Assembly (NCBI GenBank): GCA_015494435.1
Contig: WGBH01000193.1
Location: forward strand, 1-9,232
DNA: 9,232 nucleotides
Source of the DNA: Thiotrichaceae bacterium
Lineage (GTDB): Bacteria > Pseudomonadota > Gammaproteobacteria > Thiotrichales > Thiotrichaceae
Reading direction: 5' to 3'
Shown: positions 6,087 through 9,232 of the stretch, one piece after another
How the letters are laid out: each line of letters opens with the position of its first letter
Numbering within the stretch: position 1 is the stretch's first letter
Made by a program: the position numbers and the translations under genes
Notes under the pieces: generated by a model
The model's input: the letters and a program-made list of their open reading frames with translations, nothing else
Databases searched by the model: none
Told to the model about the DNA's origin: nothing

Positions 6087-9000
6087 ATGGTATCCACTCC
6101 TGTTCCAGATAAAACCATTCGAACCACAACATTTGGATATATTAAAGAATTATTACTTCCTGGATCAGGTCCTTCTGGTTATCCAGACCCAGCGGGGAGT
6201 GCAGAAAAAGCAGCTTGTCTGCAAATCACTTCCACATTAATTAGTGGGTGGACCGCGAACAAACAAGCAGCAGATATTGCAGATTTTAAAACTAATATTT
6301 CCACTCCTCGAACGATGTTAGGATCCCCTTTTGATGAGTCATATAAAATTGAATCACCTCCTCCGGGTCCAGGGGGCACATTTTCCGACACAAAACAACA
6401 AGCTAATGAAACAGAAAAGGCTTATAACAGAAATTTATCTTCTAACATCCAATCGTCCCCACACACATTTCAACCAAAGGATCACGTCTCGCAATATATA
6501 GAGAAAGCAATAAATCAAATAGAGAATCTCTCCCAACAAGTGTATGTTACTGCTCCCCAATGTTATTATTTACGAACTGGGAAAATATTAGAAGATTTTT
6601 TTTCATATTTTGATAAATATACAAAATATAAATGCGAACAGGTTCCGAAACCGAATGTTGACAATGATGAGACCTTAATCCAAAATGACGAAGCGAAAAT
6701 TGCTCCTGAAGTTACCCATAATATAGCTGTGCCAATATTTCGAACCTTAATATCAGGAGTGTATTTAGATAAATGGGGACCAAACACAAGTCTATATTCT
6801 CTTGGAAAAAGATTAACTGAAGATAGTGAAATTGTAATTAGAAAAATATACATTGACAATGAATTGGTATATGTTAATGGAAAATTTATTACTGACACGA
6901 TCCAAAATATAGCGATCCCCACAAAAAAACATAAGATATATAGTCATTTATATGTGGTAATTATTACCGGAGCATTCATTGGGGATATTGCTTTTGAAGT
7001 CGATGAACTAGATTCAATTGAAGTGGAGGTCACAGATACCATTGATGGGGAATTGACTTATGGATCGAATAATTATTTATTATATAAAGATCCTTCAGGA
7101 ACCTACTATAATTTATATGACGGAAAAAAACAACCCATCTCTTTCCCAAATGCGACAGATCCCAACATCAAAGCCGTAGCATTAGATAAAATATTAGTCT
7201 GGGGTAATAGCGTATATATTCCATCTCTACGCCAATTAGATTCACAAAAATTATTTGTCCAAGGCAAATGTGGACAATTATATAATCGGTTATATACCTT
7301 AGAACACATTTACGATACAGAAACGCAACAATTATTTTTTACGCCATTTTCTAGACCTCTTATAAATGATAAATATGATATTGTTGGGGACTATGTGATT
7401 ACTCCAAAATATTTTATTCAACGCGGAATTCTTTTTAATAAAATTGCTTATACTTATTACTTTGATTTTGATAGAGTATTAACAAACGAAAATTCTTCAT
7501 TAGGTGTTTTATTAAAACTAAATCCATCCACTACAAAGCTTAAATTCGTTTTATTAGATAATTACTCTAGAATGAAACGTATCAATGAACACAACATTAC
7601 ATTGTCTTACCCTATCATTCCTCCCCACCCAAATGCTAACACAGTGATTTCTCAAAACAGCTTTTTAACTGTCAGAAAAGATACGGGTGACATAATTAAT
7701 ATCGATTGTGTATCTGGGGAAGTGACCCATTTAGGGATTAAACTTCCAAACAGTAATCAATATAAAAATATTAACTTCTTACGGCATTCTACCCATAATG
7801 CACCCATCGATTCTTTTACTATTTTTGCAGAAAAAAATGCAGGAGGTATAGATAGATTAGAAATATCTAATTATGATAAAACCGGGTTAACAAGAAATAT
7901 ATCAATAGCTCTCCAAAGGATCTTAGGAAACCGCGTTGTATTCGATACTGTAGACACAGCTTTAACCCCAATGCTAGGAGCTGCATTATCCTTAAACAAA
8001 TCCCCAGTAGAACATGCTAAACGAATTGCCAATTCTGTAGGGTTATATGCTTTTAACGATTCTGGACGTTTACGCGTTACACGTCAAGATTATGGTGTAG
8101 AAACAAATAACACCCTCTTATCAATTCTAGATGAATATCAAGGGGATCATACCTCTTCGTGGCCAACCAAAATCGTTCTTACGGTCTCAAATGAAAGTAA
8201 AGAGACAGCAGAAGATGAATTTAGATTTCGGTATTTCGATCCACAACAAGGGATTTTTACCATATTAAAAACCCCCTTACCTCCAGGTGTGATTGGAGCT
8301 ACTATCGCATCTGATGTTACTTTACCATTATCTTTAGCTGAAAACATTGCTTCATATTTTAAATCTATCACCATTAATGTAGATAATATCGATAATACCA
8401 CTACGAAAGAAAACGTAAGCCTGCCGTTCAATATCACATTAAAACATTTCACACCTGGGAAAACATTAATAGAGAATCTATCTTTAAATCATAAATCTTG
8501 GAAAACAAAATTACCTGAAATTATTCAAGGATATAAACCTTTCCCAACAGGATTATACCCGTTTACATCAGACCCATACACTGCGGAATATGGAGAGTTC
8601 TCATATACGACATTATATCAGAATATCCCAAATATCGGATTTCCCATTTTAGACCAGAAATATGAAGACTTTCTAAACAATTTTTTCGTATCTTTATTGC
8701 CATTTAAACCTCAGATAATCAAACATGGTGAGTTATTAACCCCTTTAAGATGCTATTTAACATCCTCATCGAGGCACATTGGGTTTAGCTATAAAGATTT
8801 TTGTTATATAACAATTGATAAAACGTTATTAGATGCGGGGGAATTTTCTTTATCATCAGCTGAATATACAGATTTACTAAAGGACCCCCATAAAAACTTA
8901 ATGTGTGTAAGCCGTAAAGAATGGATTCAATATAGTCAAGTAGAACAAATATCAGATACCGTTTATAAATTATCTGGGTTTTTACGAGGTCGTTTTGGCA

Positions 9001-9232
9001 CGTTATACAACATCACACATCCGTCACAATTAAGTCAACCAAGTCCTATTTTCTTTTATTCAGAAAATTCATTAACAGAGGTTAAAGAATTCCATTATGT
9101 TAAGCAACCAGCAAAAATCTCAGTATATGATAATTTAAAACCAGACATAGATACCAAAGATGATTATGACATTGCCATAGGTCAATTAATTCGATTCCAA
9201 TATTTACGAATAAATCATGCTGTCAATAATAT
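6087..9232 (+). CDS. Large tail-tip/baseplate hub protein, 3' end missing (GTA megatron / Phage_tail_3-like)
   Basis: The frame is open for 1048 complete codons from ATG 6087 to the right edge; stop codons just upstream (6063 and 6072) make this ATG the first possible start. It follows the tape measure stop by 30 bases. Two C-terminal regions point to the large hub proteins of siphophages and gene transfer agents. At residues 634-668 there is a pattern LNKSPVEHAKRIANSVGLYA followed by GRLRVTRQ, like the 'a...l...lgl.~f...G+Lr..r' segment of Phage_tail_3. At 962-972 LSGFLRGRFGT matches the 'LS.LLRG..GT' signature, preceded by WIQYSQVEQISDTVYK as in that family. Residues about 230-270 (IAVPIFRTLISGVYL, then IRKIYIDNELVY) fit its N-terminal strand region less clearly. 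Residues 1-230, with a proline/glycine linker at 91-97 (PPPGPGG), are not recognised. It should sit at the tail tip and may contact the host surface. The hub role is likely; which subfamily is uncertain. Confidence 0.8.
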   Translation, partial: MVSTPVPDKTIRTTTFGYIKELLLPGSGPSGYPDPAGSAEKAACLQITSTLISGWTANKQAADIADFKTNISTPRTMLGSPFDESYKIESPPPGPGGTFSDTKQQANETEKAYNRNLSSNIQSSPHTFQPKDHVSQYIEKAINQIENLSQQVYVTAPQCYYLRTGKILEDFFSYFDKYTKYKCEQVPKPNVDNDETLIQNDEAKIAPEVTHNIAVPIFRTLISGVYLDKWGPNTSLYSLGKRLTEDSEIVIRKIYIDNELVYVNGKFITDTIQNIAIPTKKHKIYSHLYVVIITGAFIGDIAFEVDELDSIEVEVTDTIDGELTYGSNNYLLYKDPSGTYYNLYDGKKQPISFPNATDPNIKAVALDKILVWGNSVYIPSLRQLDSQKLFVQGKCGQLYNRLYTLEHIYDTETQQLFFTPFSRPLINDKYDIVGDYVITPKYFIQRGILFNKIAYTYYFDFDRVLTNENSSLGVLLKLNPSTTKLKFVLLDNYSRMKRINEHNITLSYPIIPPHPNANTVISQNSFLTVRKDTGDIINIDCVSGEVTHLGIKLPNSNQYKNINFLRHSTHNAPIDSFTIFAEKNAGGIDRLEISNYDKTGLTRNISIALQRILGNRVVFDTVDTALTPMLGAALSLNKSPVEHAKRIANSVGLYAFNDSGRLRVTRQDYGVETNNTLLSILDEYQGDHTSSWPTKIVLTVSNESKETAEDEFRFRYFDPQQGIFTILKTPLPPGVIGATIASDVTLPLSLAENIASYFKSITINVDNIDNTTTKENVSLPFNITLKHFTPGKTLIENLSLNHKSWKTKLPEIIQGYKPFPTGLYPFTSDPYTAEYGEFSYTTLYQNIPNIGFPILDQKYEDFLNNFFVSLLPFKPQIIKHGELLTPLRCYLTSSSRHIGFSYKDFCYITIDKTLLDAGEFSLSSAEYTDLLKDPHKNLMCVSRKEWIQYSQVEQISDTVYKLSGFLRGRFGTLYNITHPSQLSQPSPIFFYSENSLTEVKEFHYVKQPAKISVYDNLKPDIDTKDDYDIAIGQLIRFQYLRINHAVNN

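Noticed and set aside
6049..6240. Small GTG-started frame overlapping the end of the tape measure gene
   Set aside because: It overlaps the start of the long hub frame, which has recognisable family signatures further on; no support for a separate product.
6918..7131. Further A-rich slippery strings in the hub gene (ACA AAA AAA and GGA AAA AAA)
   Set aside because: Such strings are expected in AT-rich genes. I saw no stem or stop at a suitable distance, and the zero frame continues as a coherent protein.
8147..8452. Antisense frame of 101 residues within the hub gene
   Set aside because: The sense frame is continuous and family-like here, and the antisense frame has no neighbours on its strand.

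Overview
The window is a contiguous piece of the tail-structure module of a long-tailed phage or prophage. All genes are on the + strand, tightly packed, with gaps of about 20-30 bases and no RNA genes, integrase, insertion sequence or CRISPR array. The order is that of a siphovirus tail: major tail tube protein (cut by the left edge), tail assembly chaperone pair, tape measure protein, and a large tail-tip/baseplate hub protein (cut by the right edge). The hub reading frame stays open from its start codon to the end of the window, which I checked codon by codon.

Region by region: 2-1759 encodes a tail tube subunit whose two conserved halves are separated by a long insert. 1791-2198 encodes the short tail chaperone. 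A canonical slippery heptamer just before its stop codon, followed by a well-placed 8-bp stem, should fuse it to the next open frame and make a long G-T type chaperone ending at 2608. 2631-6056 encodes a 1141-residue tape measure protein with a row of about eight beta-strand/helix units of about 31 residues at its N-terminus. 6087 to the right edge encodes at least 1048 residues of a hub protein related to the large GTA/Phage_tail_3 'megatron' family.

Together these products would build one structure. The chaperones coat the tape measure, the tube subunit polymerises around it to a length set by the tape measure, and the hub closes the cell-proximal tip.

The host cannot be named. The DNA is AT-rich, with GC falling from roughly 42-52% in three sampled tube-gene lines to roughly 22-33% in sampled lines further downstream. 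None of the three visible start codons has a good Shine-Dalgarno, while perfect Shine-Dalgarno-like strings occur uselessly inside genes. This hints at a bacterial host that relies little on Shine-Dalgarno pairing. The hub family is best known from Gram-negative hosts, but that is only suggestive.

This is mostly a recognisable tail operon. The parts most worth a second look are the frameshift signal, the tape measure repeats, the insert in the tube protein, and the unrecognised N-terminus of the hub, which directly follows the tape measure gene without the usual distal-tail genes between.
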